A stretch of DNA of 51,977 bases from Bacteroidota bacterium (lineage in GTDB: Bacteria; Bacteroidota; Bacteroidia; Sphingobacteriales; Sphingobacteriaceae): contig JABDFM010000018.1 in assembly GCA_013286565.1 (NCBI GenBank), positions 1-51,977 of the forward strand. The letters run 5' to 3'. How positions within the stretch are numbered: the first letter of the stretch is position 1; each line of letters begins with the position of its first letter. Below the pieces are notes generated by a model that was not told the DNA's origin, made no database searches, and saw nothing but the letters and a program-made list of their open reading frames with translations. The position numbers and the translations under genes are program-made. Below, piece after piece: positions 8,452 through 17,163 of the stretch.

Positions 8452-10395
8452 ATGATCGTCAAAAAATATTTGAAAAACCTGCTTTGCATTTTCGTCGTTT
8501 GTTTAGCGATCATTTCAAAAGCATATAGCCAGGATAAAGATATCCCCAAAGAGCTTTATACCGCATCAGGCATACCCGATTCGCTGAAAGTGGATGCAAA
8601 TTCGGTGATCAGATATTCAATAGATGAGGTTACCGTAAAAGGGCCGGGTAAAGTATTCATTAAACACCATAGCCTGGTCACCATTTTAAACGACAAGGGA
8701 GATAATGAAGCAGTATTTCAATACCTCTATAACCGTAAATATGATACCTACAGTTTTATTGATATACATGTTTATGACAGTACCGGGAAACTGATAAAAA
8801 AATATCACAAAAGCGATATGTATGACGGTTCTGCATCAAACGATGAAACATTGGTAACTGACGACCGTTTTTTGGGATTAAAGCACTCCGTTGTAAACTA
8901 TCCAGAAACCATGGAAGTAGAATATGAAGAGAATTTAAGCAGTTTTATAAGTTTGCCAAACTGGTATATACAGGAAAATTTGGAGCAATCAGTCCAAAAT
9001 GCCCAGTATAAAGTTTCGGTTAGCCCGGAAATGGGCTTCAGGTATAAATGCAAAAACATTAATCTTATCCCCATAAAGCCCGGTGATGGCGGAAGTGAAA
9101 GCTTTAATTGGGAGGTGAAAAATGTTAAAGCGATAAAAAAGGAAGATAATTTAGAGGCCTGGAAAGTTTTGCCCCATATTATATTTGGTACAAACAATTT
9201 TGATTGTTATGGTTATCCCGGCGATATGAGCAGCTGGCAAAATTTTGGCAAATGGATACAAGGTTTAAATAGTGATGTATCCACATTAAGTCCTGCGCGC
9301 ATACAGGAAGTGCGAAAAATGACCGATACTATTAAAACTGATAAGGCAAAAGCTAAATTTCTGTATGCTTATATGCAGCAAAGTATGCGCTATGTGGGTA
9401 TACAATTAGGCATAGGTGGCTACAAACCCTTTGCGGCAACATTTGTGGACGATAAAAAATATGGCGATTGCAAGGCGTTGTCAAATTATATGCGTGCTTT
9501 ACTAAAGGCCGTGGATATACCCGCTTACTATGCCCTGATAAGGGCTGGCACGAACCAGGAGCCCGCTGATTTTGCTTTCCCTAATAATTCTTTTAATCAT
9601 GCTATTTTGTGTATCCCATTTAAAAATGATACCACCTGGCTTGAGTGTACCAGCAGCACACAGCCCTTTGGCAAACTAGGCTCATTTACCGAAAACAGGA
9701 ATGCTTTATTAATTACCGAGGATGGTGGTAAACTGGTAAATACACCAAAAAGCACGGTGCAGGACAATCAATTTAATAGTGAAGTTCATATCGCACTGGA
9801 AACTGATGGTAGCGCAAAAGCGCAAATGAAGATATTGAGTACGGGCGGATATCGTGAAATGTATGTTGATATGTCATCCATGAAAGTAGATGAGCAAAAG
9901 GAATTTCTGATAAGGTACTTAAATATTAAGCAGCCGTCGTCCTTTGATTTTAAGGATGCCCCGGATAAAGATGGCGTTAAGGAATTAGATATCAACCTTG
10001 AATATGATAAATTTTGCGATGTGCTTGCGGGTGATAAACAGTTTTACCGCCCCCGGGTATTCGATCTGTGGGGCCTTACTGTACCTATAACTGATAAAAG
10101 AAACACGGATTATTACTTTGAGCACCCTATGCAAAAATCATGCGTTACCACCATTGATCTGCCTGCCGACTTTGAAGTGGAAACTTTGCCCGCCAATGTA
10201 AGCCTGAAATTCAGCTACGGTAATTATGAGGTAAATTATGCCTACAACGCTGCGAAAAATCAAGTAGTAAGCATCGCTAAATTTGTGTTGACCAACCAGG
10301 TAATACCGGCTGCCAAATACACCGAGATGCAGCAGTACATGGATAATGTTGCAAAAGCGCAGAATAAAAAACTGGTGATACGCAAGAAGGCATAA
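8452..10395 (+). CDS. Secreted DUF3857 / transglutaminase-like protein with Cys-His intact, copy E
   Basis: This 647-aa protein has a signal peptide (about residues 1-26, ending AYSQ), DUF3857 (about 50-220), a transglutaminase core (about 290-410) and a C-terminal beta domain (DUF3858-like). Unlike its four upstream relatives it keeps the nucleophile Cys340 in KYGDCK and His383 in FNHAIL. The third position is Glu398 in WLECTS, where Asp is usual. Transglutaminase-fold enzymes of this kind act as cysteine peptidases or cross-linkers on exported proteins; the actual substrate is unknown. Catalytic activity is likely but not certain because of the Asp-to-Glu change. It is coupled to copy D by a 4-base gap and followed 10 bases later by aat. 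Confidence 0.82.
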   Translation: MIVKKYLKNLLCIFVVCLAIISKAYSQDKDIPKELYTASGIPDSLKVDANSVIRYSIDEVTVKGPGKVFIKHHSLVTILNDKGDNEAVFQYLYNRKYDTYSFIDIHVYDSTGKLIKKYHKSDMYDGSASNDETLVTDDRFLGLKHSVVNYPETMEVEYEENLSSFISLPNWYIQENLEQSVQNAQYKVSVSPEMGFRYKCKNINLIPIKPGDGGSESFNWEVKNVKAIKKEDNLEAWKVLPHIIFGTNNFDCYGYPGDMSSWQNFGKWIQGLNSDVSTLSPARIQEVRKMTDTIKTDKAKAKFLYAYMQQSMRYVGIQLGIGGYKPFAATFVDDKKYGDCKALSNYMRALLKAVDIPAYYALIRAGTNQEPADFAFPNNSFNHAILCIPFKNDTTWLECTSSTQPFGKLGSFTENRNALLITEDGGKLVNTPKSTVQDNQFNSEVHIALETDGSAKAQMKILSTGGYREMYVDMSSMKVDEQKEFLIRYLNIKQPSSFDFKDAPDKDGVKELDINLEYDKFCDVLAGDKQFYRPRVFDLWGLTVPITDKRNTDYYFEHPMQKSCVTTIDLPADFEVETLPANVSLKFSYGNYEVNYAYNAAKNQVVSIAKFVLTNQVIPAAKYTEMQQYMDNVAKAQNKKLVIRKKA

Positions 10396-10405
10396 ATTTG
10401 CCTTT

Positions 10406-11050
10406 ATGATATTCAGGCTGGATAAACGGTTGCTGTTTCCTAATCCTTCGCTTGCTGAAGAAGATGGGTTGCTGGCCGCGGGTGGCGATCTGTCGGCTGA
10501 GCGATTATTACTGGCCTATCAAAACGGCATATTCCCCTGGTATAATGATGATACGCCCATACTGTGGTACTCTCCGCATGAACGGTTCGTACTGTTCCCA
10601 AACGAGTTGAAGATATCGAAAAGTATGCGGCAGGTCATTCGGTCGGGCAGGTTTAGGGTTACCAACGACCAATGTTTCGAACAAGTGATCGAAGCCTGTT
10701 CGGCAGTTGAACGCGACGGACAGGATGGTACCTGGATCACCGACGAAATGAAAGAGGCTTATATCAGGCTGCATCATAAGGGCCATGCACATTCCTTTGA
10801 GGTTTGGGAGCAAAGCGAATTAGTGGGTGGCTTGTATGGGGTAAAAATTGGACGGGTCTTTTGCGGCGAGAGCATGTTTAGCCGGGTAAGCAATGCATCA
10901 AAAACCGCGCTGATCGCCTTATGCAATAGCGGGCTGTATGAGCTGATAGATTCGCAGGTGCATACTGAACATTTAACATCTATGGGCGCCAGGATGATCA
11001 GCCGGAAAGAATATATGGCGATACTGCAAAATAACGTGGCTAAAGGTTAG
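10406..11050 (+). CDS. aat: Leucyl/phenylalanyl-tRNA--protein transferase
   Basis: This 214-aa cytoplasmic enzyme transfers Leu or Phe from aminoacyl-tRNA to N-terminal Arg or Lys of proteins, marking them for ClpS/ClpAP degradation in the N-end rule pathway. Family signatures are clear: FPNPSLAEEDGLLAAGGDLS near residues 11-30, GIFPWYNDDTPILWYSP, then FCGESMFSRVSNASKTAL and the C-terminal HLTSMGA. The length is normal for bacterial Aat. It starts 10 bases after copy E. A perfect TAAATTTG box (10393-10400) lies 5 bases before the ATG and overlaps the stop codon of copy E, so it may have its own, nearly leaderless transcript. A 33-bp palindrome follows the stop. Confidence 0.96.
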   Translation: MIFRLDKRLLFPNPSLAEEDGLLAAGGDLSAERLLLAYQNGIFPWYNDDTPILWYSPHERFVLFPNELKISKSMRQVIRSGRFRVTNDQCFEQVIEACSAVERDGQDGTWITDEMKEAYIRLHHKGHAHSFEVWEQSELVGGLYGVKIGRVFCGESMFSRVSNASKTALIALCNSGLYELIDSQVHTEHLTSMGARMISRKEYMAILQNNVAKG

Positions 11051-11063
11051 TTTTGCGATAGAA

Positions 11064-11096
11064 AGACTTACGAAGTTTTAAAAACTTCGTAAGTCT
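11064..11096. repeat. 33-bp dispersed palindrome, family 1, copy 1
   Basis: Near-perfect inverted repeat with arms AGACTTACGAAGTTT and its complement. A second copy, differing only at the two central bases, lies at 17131-17163. It sits between aat and ruvC and could form a terminator-like hairpin or be a mobile REP-like element. Confidence 0.9.
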
Positions 11097-11111
11097 GGGC
11101 AGTTTTCAAGC

Positions 11112-11711
11112 ATGGAGCAGATCAACATAAAAGAGCGTATCATATTAGGGATAGACCCAGGCACAGCCGTAATGGGTTATGGTCTGGTGAAAGAAACAGG
11201 CTCAAAAATTGAACTGATAAGCCTGGGCGTGGTTAAAATGGAAAAAATAGACGACCACATGCTGAAGCTGCAGCGCATCTTTGAAAAAACAGTGCAGCTG
11301 ATCGATAATTATCACCCCGATTGCCTTGCTATTGAGGCCCCATTTTATGGGAAGAATATCCAGGTAATGCTAAAACTTGGCCGGGCGCAGGGTATTGCTA
11401 TGGCTGCGGCGCTTTCGCGCAACGTGACCATAACAGAATATGCCCCCCGCAAAATAAAACAGGCTATAACCGGTAATGGAAATGCCACCAAGGAACAGGT
11501 AGCCGCCATGCTGCAAACCCTGCTGAAATTTAAAGAAACGCCCGATTTTTTAGACGCTACCGACGGCCTTGCCGTAGCAGTTTGCCACTCCTTTCAAAAG
11601 ATCAGCACCGGTACCGGGAAAAGCGGAAGCAAAAAGTCCTATTCGGGTTGGGAAACGTTTGTGAAGGATAATACAAGCCGGGTTGCTGCGCCTATAAAAT
11701 TTAAAAAATAA
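11112..11711 (+). CDS. ruvC: Crossover junction endodeoxyribonuclease RuvC
   Basis: This 199-aa Holliday junction resolvase works with RuvAB in recombinational repair. The RNase H-like fold is recognisable from ILGIDPGTAVMGYG with the first catalytic Asp, LAIEAPFYGKN with the catalytic Glu, and DATDGLAVAVCH with the last acidic residues. A Lys/Ser-rich C-terminal tail of about 35 residues extends past the standard domain. It follows the palindrome at 11064 and precedes a lipoprotein gene by about 50 bases in the same direction. Confidence 0.95.
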   Translation: MEQINIKERIILGIDPGTAVMGYGLVKETGSKIELISLGVVKMEKIDDHMLKLQRIFEKTVQLIDNYHPDCLAIEAPFYGKNIQVMLKLGRAQGIAMAAALSRNVTITEYAPRKIKQAITGNGNATKEQVAAMLQTLLKFKETPDFLDATDGLAVAVCHSFQKISTGTGKSGSKKSYSGWETFVKDNTSRVAAPIKFKK

Positions 11712-11760
11712 ACAGCTGATAGTGATCTTTTTGGTATTTTAGTTGAAACTTAAATCTTGT

Positions 11761-12249
11761 ATGGCCTGCTTTTTTAAAAAGACCACATTGCTGTCATTAC
11801 TTATTGCAACATTATTGATCACAGGTTGCTATACTTCTTATAGCGTTATTGTCCAAAATTATAAATATGATCAGGATATTGGCTTCACTATAGATAAAGT
11901 TGAAGAGGGCAGTAATATCTCGACCGGAAATGGCAGTTACTATGCAAAAAAAGGTTTCAAATTTGTCTTTCTGCATACCACGCTGACAAACAACGCGAAC
12001 GAATTAAAAAAGCTTGATTTCGCTAATTTCTATTTGCTCGATCCTAAAACGCATACGAGGTACAAAGCAGAATTTGCAATGATGGAAGGCGCCTTCAATG
12101 TTTGGGGACATGTGAATTCTGAAATCCAAAAAAACGACACCAAAAGGCGCAAACTGGTTTTTACGTTTCCTAAAGATGAGAAACCCGAAATGTTTTCTGT
12201 AAACGACGTGGTATATAATATAAAGTATTCGGCATCAGCTAACAACTAA
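11761..12249 (+). CDS. Putative lipoprotein, DUF4352-like fold
   Basis: From the ATG at 11761 this is a 162-aa protein with a hydrophobic leader and a lipobox LITGC, so it is predicted to be a lipid-anchored envelope protein. An in-frame TTG at 11743 is an alternative start. The mature part contains KKGFKFVFLHTTLTNNANELKKLDFANFYL, cut here to the pattern of a beta-sandwich protein in which a 'Gly-x-x-Phe-hydrophobic...Thr-Leu-x-Asn' strand pair is typical of DUF4352-like extracellular domains. No catalytic motif is seen. The fold assignment is tentative; the lipoprotein call is firm. Confidence 0.6.
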   Translation: MACFFKKTTLLSLLIATLLITGCYTSYSVIVQNYKYDQDIGFTIDKVEEGSNISTGNGSYYAKKGFKFVFLHTTLTNNANELKKLDFANFYLLDPKTHTRYKAEFAMMEGAFNVWGHVNSEIQKNDTKRRKLVFTFPKDEKPEMFSVNDVVYNIKYSASANN

Positions 12250-12260
12250 AAGAGTTATTG

Positions 12261-12659
12261 TTATTCCGTCTTCAACGCTTCCCTGATCTTATGGGCCGTA
12301 GCCTCCAATTGTTCAGGCGTGAAACTTAGTTTGGGCCGCGAAAAGTTCAGATCGCTTACACTGTTCATCGGGATCAAATGAATATGTGCGTGCGGCACTT
12401 CGAGGCCGATCACCGCTACACCAATGCGCTTGCATGGGATGGCTTTTCGTAAGCCGGTTGCTACTATTTTGGCAAATATTTGCAGACCGGTATAAGTTTC
12501 ATCATCAAGGTCGAAGAGATAATCAACTTCCATTTTGGGGATCACCAATACATGCCCTTCAGCAAGCGGACTGATGTCCAGAAACGCCAAAAACTCGATC
12601 GTTTCGGCCACTTTATATGCAGGTATTTCACCTGCAACTATTTTAGAAAAGATGGTCAT
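12261..12659 (-). CDS. HIT family hydrolase (nucleotide-binding)
   Basis: This 132-aa protein carries the histidine triad motif PHAHIHLIP near residues 89-97, with FSKIVAGEIPAYKV at its N-terminus and GHVLVIPK in the middle. This is the Hint/HinT-type layout. Family members hydrolyse nucleoside phosphoramidates or acyl-AMP in the cytoplasm; the physiological substrate here is unknown. It converges on the lipoprotein gene (12 bases apart) and lies downstream of greA on the same strand, separated by about 100 bases of repeat, so it may share greA transcription. Confidence 0.93.
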   Translation of the reverse strand: MTIFSKIVAGEIPAYKVAETIEFLAFLDISPLAEGHVLVIPKMEVDYLFDLDDETYTGLQIFAKIVATGLRKAIPCKRIGVAVIGLEVPHAHIHLIPMNSVSDLNFSRPKLSFTPEQLEATAHKIREALKTE

Positions 12660-12665
12660 CTTTTA

Positions 12666-12758
12666 GTGATTGGTGATTAGTTAATCAGAGATTAGTATTT
12701 GATGGATTTAAAAACTGGTGATCAAAATTACTAATCTCTAATCACCAGCCTCTAATCT
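12666..12758. repeat. Intergenic inverted repeat of GATTAGT-type units
   Basis: The gap between the HIT gene and greA is built of repeated GTGATTAG / CTAATCAC units. The left part (12671-12696) pairs with TACTAATCTCTAATCACCA at 12729-12747, and a further partial copy follows. It looks like a dispersed simple palindromic repeat; no gene is seen in it. Confidence 0.6.
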
Positions 12759-13232
12759 CTATCTACTTATCTCCAGTATCTCAAATTCCATTTTGCCTGC
12801 GGGTACGGTGATCTCGGTTTTTTCGCCCACTTTTTTGCCTAATAAACCCTTAGCAATTGGTGAAGCTACCGATATCTTTCCCGATTTAAGGTCGGCTTCG
12901 CTTTCAGATACCAGTTGATAACTCATAGTAGCGCCATTGCTCACATTTTTGATTTTGACGATAGACAAGGCCAAAACCTTCGTCACATCCAGTTTTGATT
13001 CATCAAGCAGGCGTGCGCTGGCCAGTAACTCCTGCATTTGCGAAATTTTAGCTTCGTGCAAACCCTGCGCTTCCTTGGCGGCATCATATTCCGCGTTTTC
13101 AGAAAGATCGCCTTTATCCCTGGCTTCGGCAATTTGTTTGGATATACTTGCCCTGCCGGTTGTTTTTAATTGTTGTAATTCTTGTTTTAATTTCTCTAAA
13201 CCCTCTTTGGTATAGTATGCTACATCTGCCAT
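12759..13232 (-). CDS. greA: Transcription elongation factor GreA
   Basis: This 157-aa factor stimulates transcript cleavage by backtracked RNA polymerase. The N-terminal coiled coil (about residues 10-75) carries the acidic tip segment with ARDKGDLSENAEYDAAKE. The C-terminal FKBP-like domain ends with SPIAKGLLGKKVGEKTEITVPAG. Length and order are normal. The start is preceded by AGGTGAG, one of the few Shine-Dalgarno-like sites in the window. Upstream on the minus strand lie a T-tract and an AT-rich region with TATTTAAT, a plausible but weak -7 box. Confidence 0.97.
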   Translation of the reverse strand: MADVAYYTKEGLEKLKQELQQLKTTGRASISKQIAEARDKGDLSENAEYDAAKEAQGLHEAKISQMQELLASARLLDESKLDVTKVLALSIVKIKNVSNGATMSYQLVSESEADLKSGKISVASPIAKGLLGKKVGEKTEITVPAGKMEFEILEISR

Positions 13233-13311
13233 GACTCACCTCGTTATTAAATATTGTTTATAATTGATACCAAAAAAAACCGCCCTCCCATTTTAATGAA
13301 GGACGCGTGTC

Positions 13312-13358
13312 TTTAAAAAACAAACAAGACTATATTGGCTATTGCCTACATAGTCTTG
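13312..13358 (-). terminator. Rho-independent terminator of the 2-hydroxyacid dehydrogenase gene
   Basis: On the minus strand the stem CAAGACTAT...ATAGTCTTG (13325-13358) is followed by a T-rich tract (13312-13324). It lies about 75 bases after the stop of the 13432-14364 gene and ahead of greA. Confidence 0.7.
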
Positions 13359-13431
13359 CTTTGTTATAAAACGAAGATAAGATATTTAAGTTTTAATATC
13401 CAAATTTTTTTTGGGTGACAGATCCGAACAC

Positions 13432-14364
13432 TCACAAAGCCAGCTTACTCAACTTTTCAGCCATCACCTCGCTTATCCTGCGGTAGGAATCAAAGGTCCA
13501 CCCGGCTACATGGGGCGTCAATAATACTTTGCCTGATTGCCGCAATTCCTCAAACCAGGCCTGTTCGCCTAATGCCGGGAACTTCTCAACTTCGAGCACA
13601 TCTAAACCGGCGCCTAAAATTTTACCTTGTTTGATGGCATTCAGCACTGCTTGGGTTTTAACCACCTTACCGCGCGATGTATTCAACAAAAAAATAGGCT
13701 TTTTAAAATGGAACAGATACTCATCATCAACCAAACCATTTGTTTCGGAAGTGAGCGGAACGTGAAAGCTGATCACATCGCTATGCTTCACAATTTCTTC
13801 CATGCTTACCTCGCGGGCGTATTGGTCGCTGAAACCGGTCTTATATTTATCATAGGCGATGACGCTCACCCCAAAGCCTGAAAGTTTTTTGGCGAAACTA
13901 TGCCCCATAAAACCATAACCAATGATGCCCACGGTTTTACCTTTTAATTCATATCCCCGGTTGGCCTCGCGTTTCCATATCCCGTTCCTGACCTCCGCAT
14001 CGGCCCGGTTAATGTTGTTCATTAAATTGAGCAGCATACCCACGGCATGTTCACCTACGGCATCCATATTGCCTTCAGGAGCGTTAATTAATGCAATACC
14101 TTTTTCTTTAGCGTAACCCTCATCAATATTATCCATACCCGCACCTGCCCGGCAGATAAAGCGCAGATTTTTGGCCAGGTCGAGCACATTTTTATTGACC
14201 AGGAATTTTGAGCGGATCACCAGCCCTTCATAGTCGCCGATAATCTCATAAGCCTGCTCGGGTTTTATCGTAGGCTGATAATCGCAATGATAGCCCAAAG
14301 CTTCCGCCTGTTCTATAAAAACGGGGTGAATATCATCAACGATCAGTATATTTTTCTTTTTCAT
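13432..14364 (-). CDS. D-isomer 2-hydroxyacid dehydrogenase (3-phosphoglycerate dehydrogenase-like)
   Basis: This 310-aa cytoplasmic NAD-dependent oxidoreductase has a substrate-binding domain split around a Rossmann domain. Seen: FICRAGAGMDNID near residue 70, the dinucleotide fold GKTVGIIGYGFMGHSFA near 140-160, and the catalytic Arg/Glu/His set in NTSRGK, LDVLEVEK and TPHVAG. It resembles short SerA forms without an ACT domain, so a role in serine synthesis is possible, but glyoxylate/hydroxypyruvate or other 2-oxoacid reduction cannot be excluded. The ATG directly abuts the TAA of the upstream DUF3298-like gene, indicating translational coupling in an rsmA operon. Confidence 0.88.
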   Translation of the reverse strand: MKKKNILIVDDIHPVFIEQAEALGYHCDYQPTIKPEQAYEIIGDYEGLVIRSKFLVNKNVLDLAKNLRFICRAGAGMDNIDEGYAKEKGIALINAPEGNMDAVGEHAVGMLLNLMNNINRADAEVRNGIWKREANRGYELKGKTVGIIGYGFMGHSFAKKLSGFGVSVIAYDKYKTGFSDQYAREVSMEEIVKHSDVISFHVPLTSETNGLVDDEYLFHFKKPIFLLNTSRGKVVKTQAVLNAIKQGKILGAGLDVLEVEKFPALGEQAWFEELRQSGKVLLTPHVAGWTFDSYRRISEVMAEKLSKLAL

Positions 14365-15105
14365 TTATTTTAACACAACTGCACCGGGCAGGATATAGGG
14401 TTTTAGCTGAGCATAGGGGACAAGCCATTTCCTGTCGGGCTCAAAGTTTTTTACATCATGCGGCAATATGGCATCGGTGGTAAAAATGATCCCCTTAGCT
14501 GTAAAAATATAATTTTTTAGCAATACATCAGGTGTAAGCTCATCTGTTGACGTTGTAAGATCCTTATAAATTTCGATATAACTGTCGTCCACTTTATCTT
14601 TATCCAAAGCGTCCTCATCTGTTGATAGCCGCTTTTTTAACAGGGCCTTATAGTTGGTGTATATCCAATCCAGGCCCGCCGGACTGATCTCTTTACTGAG
14701 CGGATAGGCACTGCCGGTATGAATGTTTAAGGTAAGCCATTCCTGCGAATTATCCGGGTAGGCGCCCATTGTTTCGTAATATAATTCGAGGGAGATCACG
14801 TCCTTATTTACAAAAGTCACCGCATAATTAAATGAAGTGATGCCGCTGCCATCGGCCTGGTAACGTTTTACAACCGCATCCAATTTATCGCCTAAAAACA
14901 AATTGGTATCGCTCAACGCCCTTCTTAATTCGGGGTAATTAGCTGATACTACGGGTATCATCAAACTGTCGGGCTCGCTGCCCTGGCGTGTCAGCATCAC
15001 TTTTTTAGTTGTGATGATCTTGCTGTAATCGGCAGTGGATATCTTTTGGCCGTAGCAATAGTTAACAAGCAAAATACTTGCAGAAATTAATAAAAAACGC
15101 CTCAT
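14365..15105 (-). CDS. Secreted DUF3298-like protein
   Basis: This 246-aa protein has an N-terminal signal peptide (MRRFLLISASILLVNYCYGQ). The central section FNYAVTFVNKDVISLELYYE followed by a 'trp-x-thr-leu-asn' strand and GSAYPLSKEI resembles the RsiV/DUF3298 fold of exported proteins. The function is unknown, and the Cys in the leader is not in a convincing lipobox. It overlaps the rsmA stop by 4 bases (ATGA) and abuts the dehydrogenase start, so it is part of a three-gene operon rsmA - DUF3298 - dehydrogenase. Confidence 0.6.
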   Translation of the reverse strand: MRRFLLISASILLVNYCYGQKISTADYSKIITTKKVMLTRQGSEPDSLMIPVVSANYPELRRALSDTNLFLGDKLDAVVKRYQADGSGITSFNYAVTFVNKDVISLELYYETMGAYPDNSQEWLTLNIHTGSAYPLSKEISPAGLDWIYTNYKALLKKRLSTDEDALDKDKVDDSYIEIYKDLTTSTDELTPDVLLKNYIFTAKGIIFTTDAILPHDVKNFEPDRKWLVPYAQLKPYILPGAVVLK

Positions 15106-15881
15106 CTGTTAGCCACGATCTTATTGGTCAAATTAACAAAATCGGTTACGCTTAAACGTTCGGCACGCAGGTCGAGTATAGGCTCGTCCGTCATTTTTTC
15201 TTTATTGATCAATGACGATAGTGCATTGCGCAAGGTTTTACGGCGCTGGTTAAAACCGGCCTTTACCACCTGCCAGAATAGTTTTTCGTCGCAGTCCAAT
15301 TGCTCCGCTTCATTGCGGGTAAGGCGGATCACTGCCGACAATACTTTTGGGGGAGGATTGAAAACCCCGGCCTTTACGGTGAACAAATATTCCACCTTAT
15401 AATAGGCCTGCAAAAAAACGCTTAAAATACCATATTCCTTGCTGCCGGGTTTTGATGAGCAGCGTTCGGCAACTTCTTTCTGAAACATGCCCACTATCTC
15501 GACAACTTGCTGGCGGTTATCCAGCACTTTAAATAATATCTGCGACGAAATATTGTACGGGAAGTTACCAATGATACCAAACGGCTCTTTAAAAACACTG
15601 GCGAAATCCATCGCCAAAAAATCATTATTAATGAGGCGTTCGCCCAGGTTGGGATATTTTTTTTGAAGGAACTGGTACGATTCCGTGTCGATATCGATGA
15701 GGTAAGTTTGCAGCTCTGTTTTCTGCAGCAGGAAATCGGATAATATGCCCATTCCGGGCCCTACTTCAAGCACCTGGCTGTATTTATCGCCGGGGCGCAG
15801 ACTGTCAACTATTTTGGCCGCAATGTTTTTATCAGTAAGAAAGTGCTGACCCAGGTGTTTCTTTGCTCTTACTAATGACAT
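15102..15881 (-). CDS. rsmA: 16S rRNA (adenine1518/1519-N6)-dimethyltransferase
   Basis: This 259-aa methyltransferase (KsgA) dimethylates two adjacent adenosines in helix 45 of 16S rRNA with SAM, a late checkpoint in small-subunit assembly. Seen: KKHLGQHFLTD at the N-terminus, the SAM motif VLEVGPGMGILSDFL near residue 40, the catalytic NFPYNISSQILF near residue 107, and the C-terminal QRRKTLRNAL helix. Length is normal. It begins the minus-strand operon with the DUF3298-like gene and the dehydrogenase, and diverges from pdxA across about 135 bases that must hold both promoters. Confidence 0.97.
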   Translation of the reverse strand: MSLVRAKKHLGQHFLTDKNIAAKIVDSLRPGDKYSQVLEVGPGMGILSDFLLQKTELQTYLIDIDTESYQFLQKKYPNLGERLINNDFLAMDFASVFKEPFGIIGNFPYNISSQILFKVLDNRQQVVEIVGMFQKEVAERCSSKPGSKEYGILSVFLQAYYKVEYLFTVKAGVFNPPPKVLSAVIRLTRNEAEQLDCDEKLFWQVVKAGFNQRRKTLRNALSSLINKEKMTDEPILDLRAERLSVTDFVNLTNKIVANR

Positions 15882-16016
15882 TATTCATTCAATTATTTGC
15901 GCAAATTAACTCATATTTGTCCTTTAATCAGGATTATAAACCTAAAAATCTTTTTTGACGGAGCGATTGGCGCAGTGCGATCGGCGAAAAAGGTATAGGT
16001 TATCAGTGAAACCATT

Positions 16017-17072
16017 ATGAGCGAGAAACTAAAAATAGGTATCAGTATAGGTGATGTTAACGGTATAGGCTTGGAGGTGATCATAAAAACGCTGGCCGAC
16101 AACCGCATATTTGATTATTGTACGCCAATAGTTTATGGCCATACCAAAGTGGCATCGTTTCACCGCCGCGCTACTGCTGTGAATGAGCTGAATTTCCAGG
16201 TGATCAGCAATGCTTCACAGGCACAGCATAGAAAAGCCAACATGATCAATTGCTGGGAAGAGGATGTAAAGATCGAACTCGGCGTGAATAACGAAATTGG
16301 CGGCAAGTACGCTTTGCTATCCCTGCAACGGGCTACTGATGACCTGATCAGCGGTGCCATTGACGCGCTGGTAACTGCGCCAATCAACAAGGATAATATC
16401 CAGAGTGAAGAGTTTAAATTTCCCGGTCATACAGAATACTTGCAGGAACGCGCCGGGGCTGCCGAGTCTTTAATGTTTTTGGTAAGCGATACGCTGCGTG
16501 TAGGTGTAGTAACCGGGCATATCCCACTAAATAAAGTGGCCGAATCAGTTACCACAGATAAAATATTAGCAAAACTAAAGCTGATGGATGCCAGTCTGCG
16601 CCAGGATTTCTGGATACGCAAACCACGCATCGCGGTTTTGGGTTTGAACCCTCATGCCGGTGATAACGGCCTGATCGGTACCGAAGAGCAGACCACCATT
16701 ATCCCCGCCATTGAGGAAGCGAGGGCAAACGATATACTCGCTTTCGGGCCGTACCCTGCCGACGGCTTCTTTGCTAATGGCACCTATATGCAGTTCGATG
16801 CTGTACTGGCCATGTACCACGACCAGGGCCTGATCCCGTTTAAACAAATATCATTTGAATCGGGTGTTAACTTTACTGCGGGTTTAAACGTGGTGCGCAC
16901 CTCGCCCGATCACGGTACAGCGTATGATATAGCCGGTAAAAACTTAGCTTCCGAAATATCCTTCCGCGAAGCCCTGTTTGCCGCCACCCACATCGTCAGG
17001 AACCGCCGCGAAACCGCTGAGCTGGCTGAAAACCCGCTGATCATTGCGAAATTGAGCAGGGATAGGGATTAA
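16017..17072 (+). CDS. pdxA: 4-hydroxythreonine-4-phosphate dehydrogenase PdxA
   Basis: This 351-aa enzyme oxidises 4-phosphohydroxy-L-threonine in the DXP-dependent pyridoxal 5'-phosphate pathway. Seen: GISIGDVNGIGLEVIIK at the N-terminus, TAPINKDNIQ, the metal-binding PGHTEYL, GLNPHAGDNGLIG, and AMYHDQGLIPFK with its metal-ligand His, then TSPDHGTAYDIAGK. All conserved blocks are present and the length is typical. It is transcribed away from rsmA and ends before a hairpin and a dispersed palindrome. Confidence 0.96.
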   Translation: MSEKLKIGISIGDVNGIGLEVIIKTLADNRIFDYCTPIVYGHTKVASFHRRATAVNELNFQVISNASQAQHRKANMINCWEEDVKIELGVNNEIGGKYALLSLQRATDDLISGAIDALVTAPINKDNIQSEEFKFPGHTEYLQERAGAAESLMFLVSDTLRVGVVTGHIPLNKVAESVTTDKILAKLKLMDASLRQDFWIRKPRIAVLGLNPHAGDNGLIGTEEQTTIIPAIEEARANDILAFGPYPADGFFANGTYMQFDAVLAMYHDQGLIPFKQISFESGVNFTAGLNVVRTSPDHGTAYDIAGKNLASEISFREALFAATHIVRNRRETAELAENPLIIAKLSRDRD

Positions 17073-17086
17073 TAGCCCCCTCTAAA

Positions 17087-17105
17087 TCTCCCCCTGTTGG
17101 GGAGA
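17087..17105. terminator. Hairpin after pdxA
   Basis: TCTCCCC...GGGGAGA stem with a 5-base loop, 15 bases past the pdxA stop and followed by CTTTAAAACTTTT. It is a weak intrinsic terminator candidate. A similar C5/G5 palindrome lies at the end of efp (about 35560-35580), so it may also be a dispersed repeat. Confidence 0.45.
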
Positions 17106-17130
17106 CTTTAAAACTTTTACACAGGTGAAC

Positions 17131-17163
17131 AGACTTACGAAGTTTCTAAAACTTCGTAAGTCT
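17131..17163. repeat. 33-bp dispersed palindrome, family 1, copy 2
   Basis: Same inverted repeat as 11064-11096, differing only at the central two bases. It marks the boundary between pdxA and the AT-rich accessory segment. Confidence 0.9.

Noticed and set aside
12666..12758. Small gene between the HIT gene and greA
   Set aside because: The stretch is made of repeated GATTAG units with no start codon and coherent frame.
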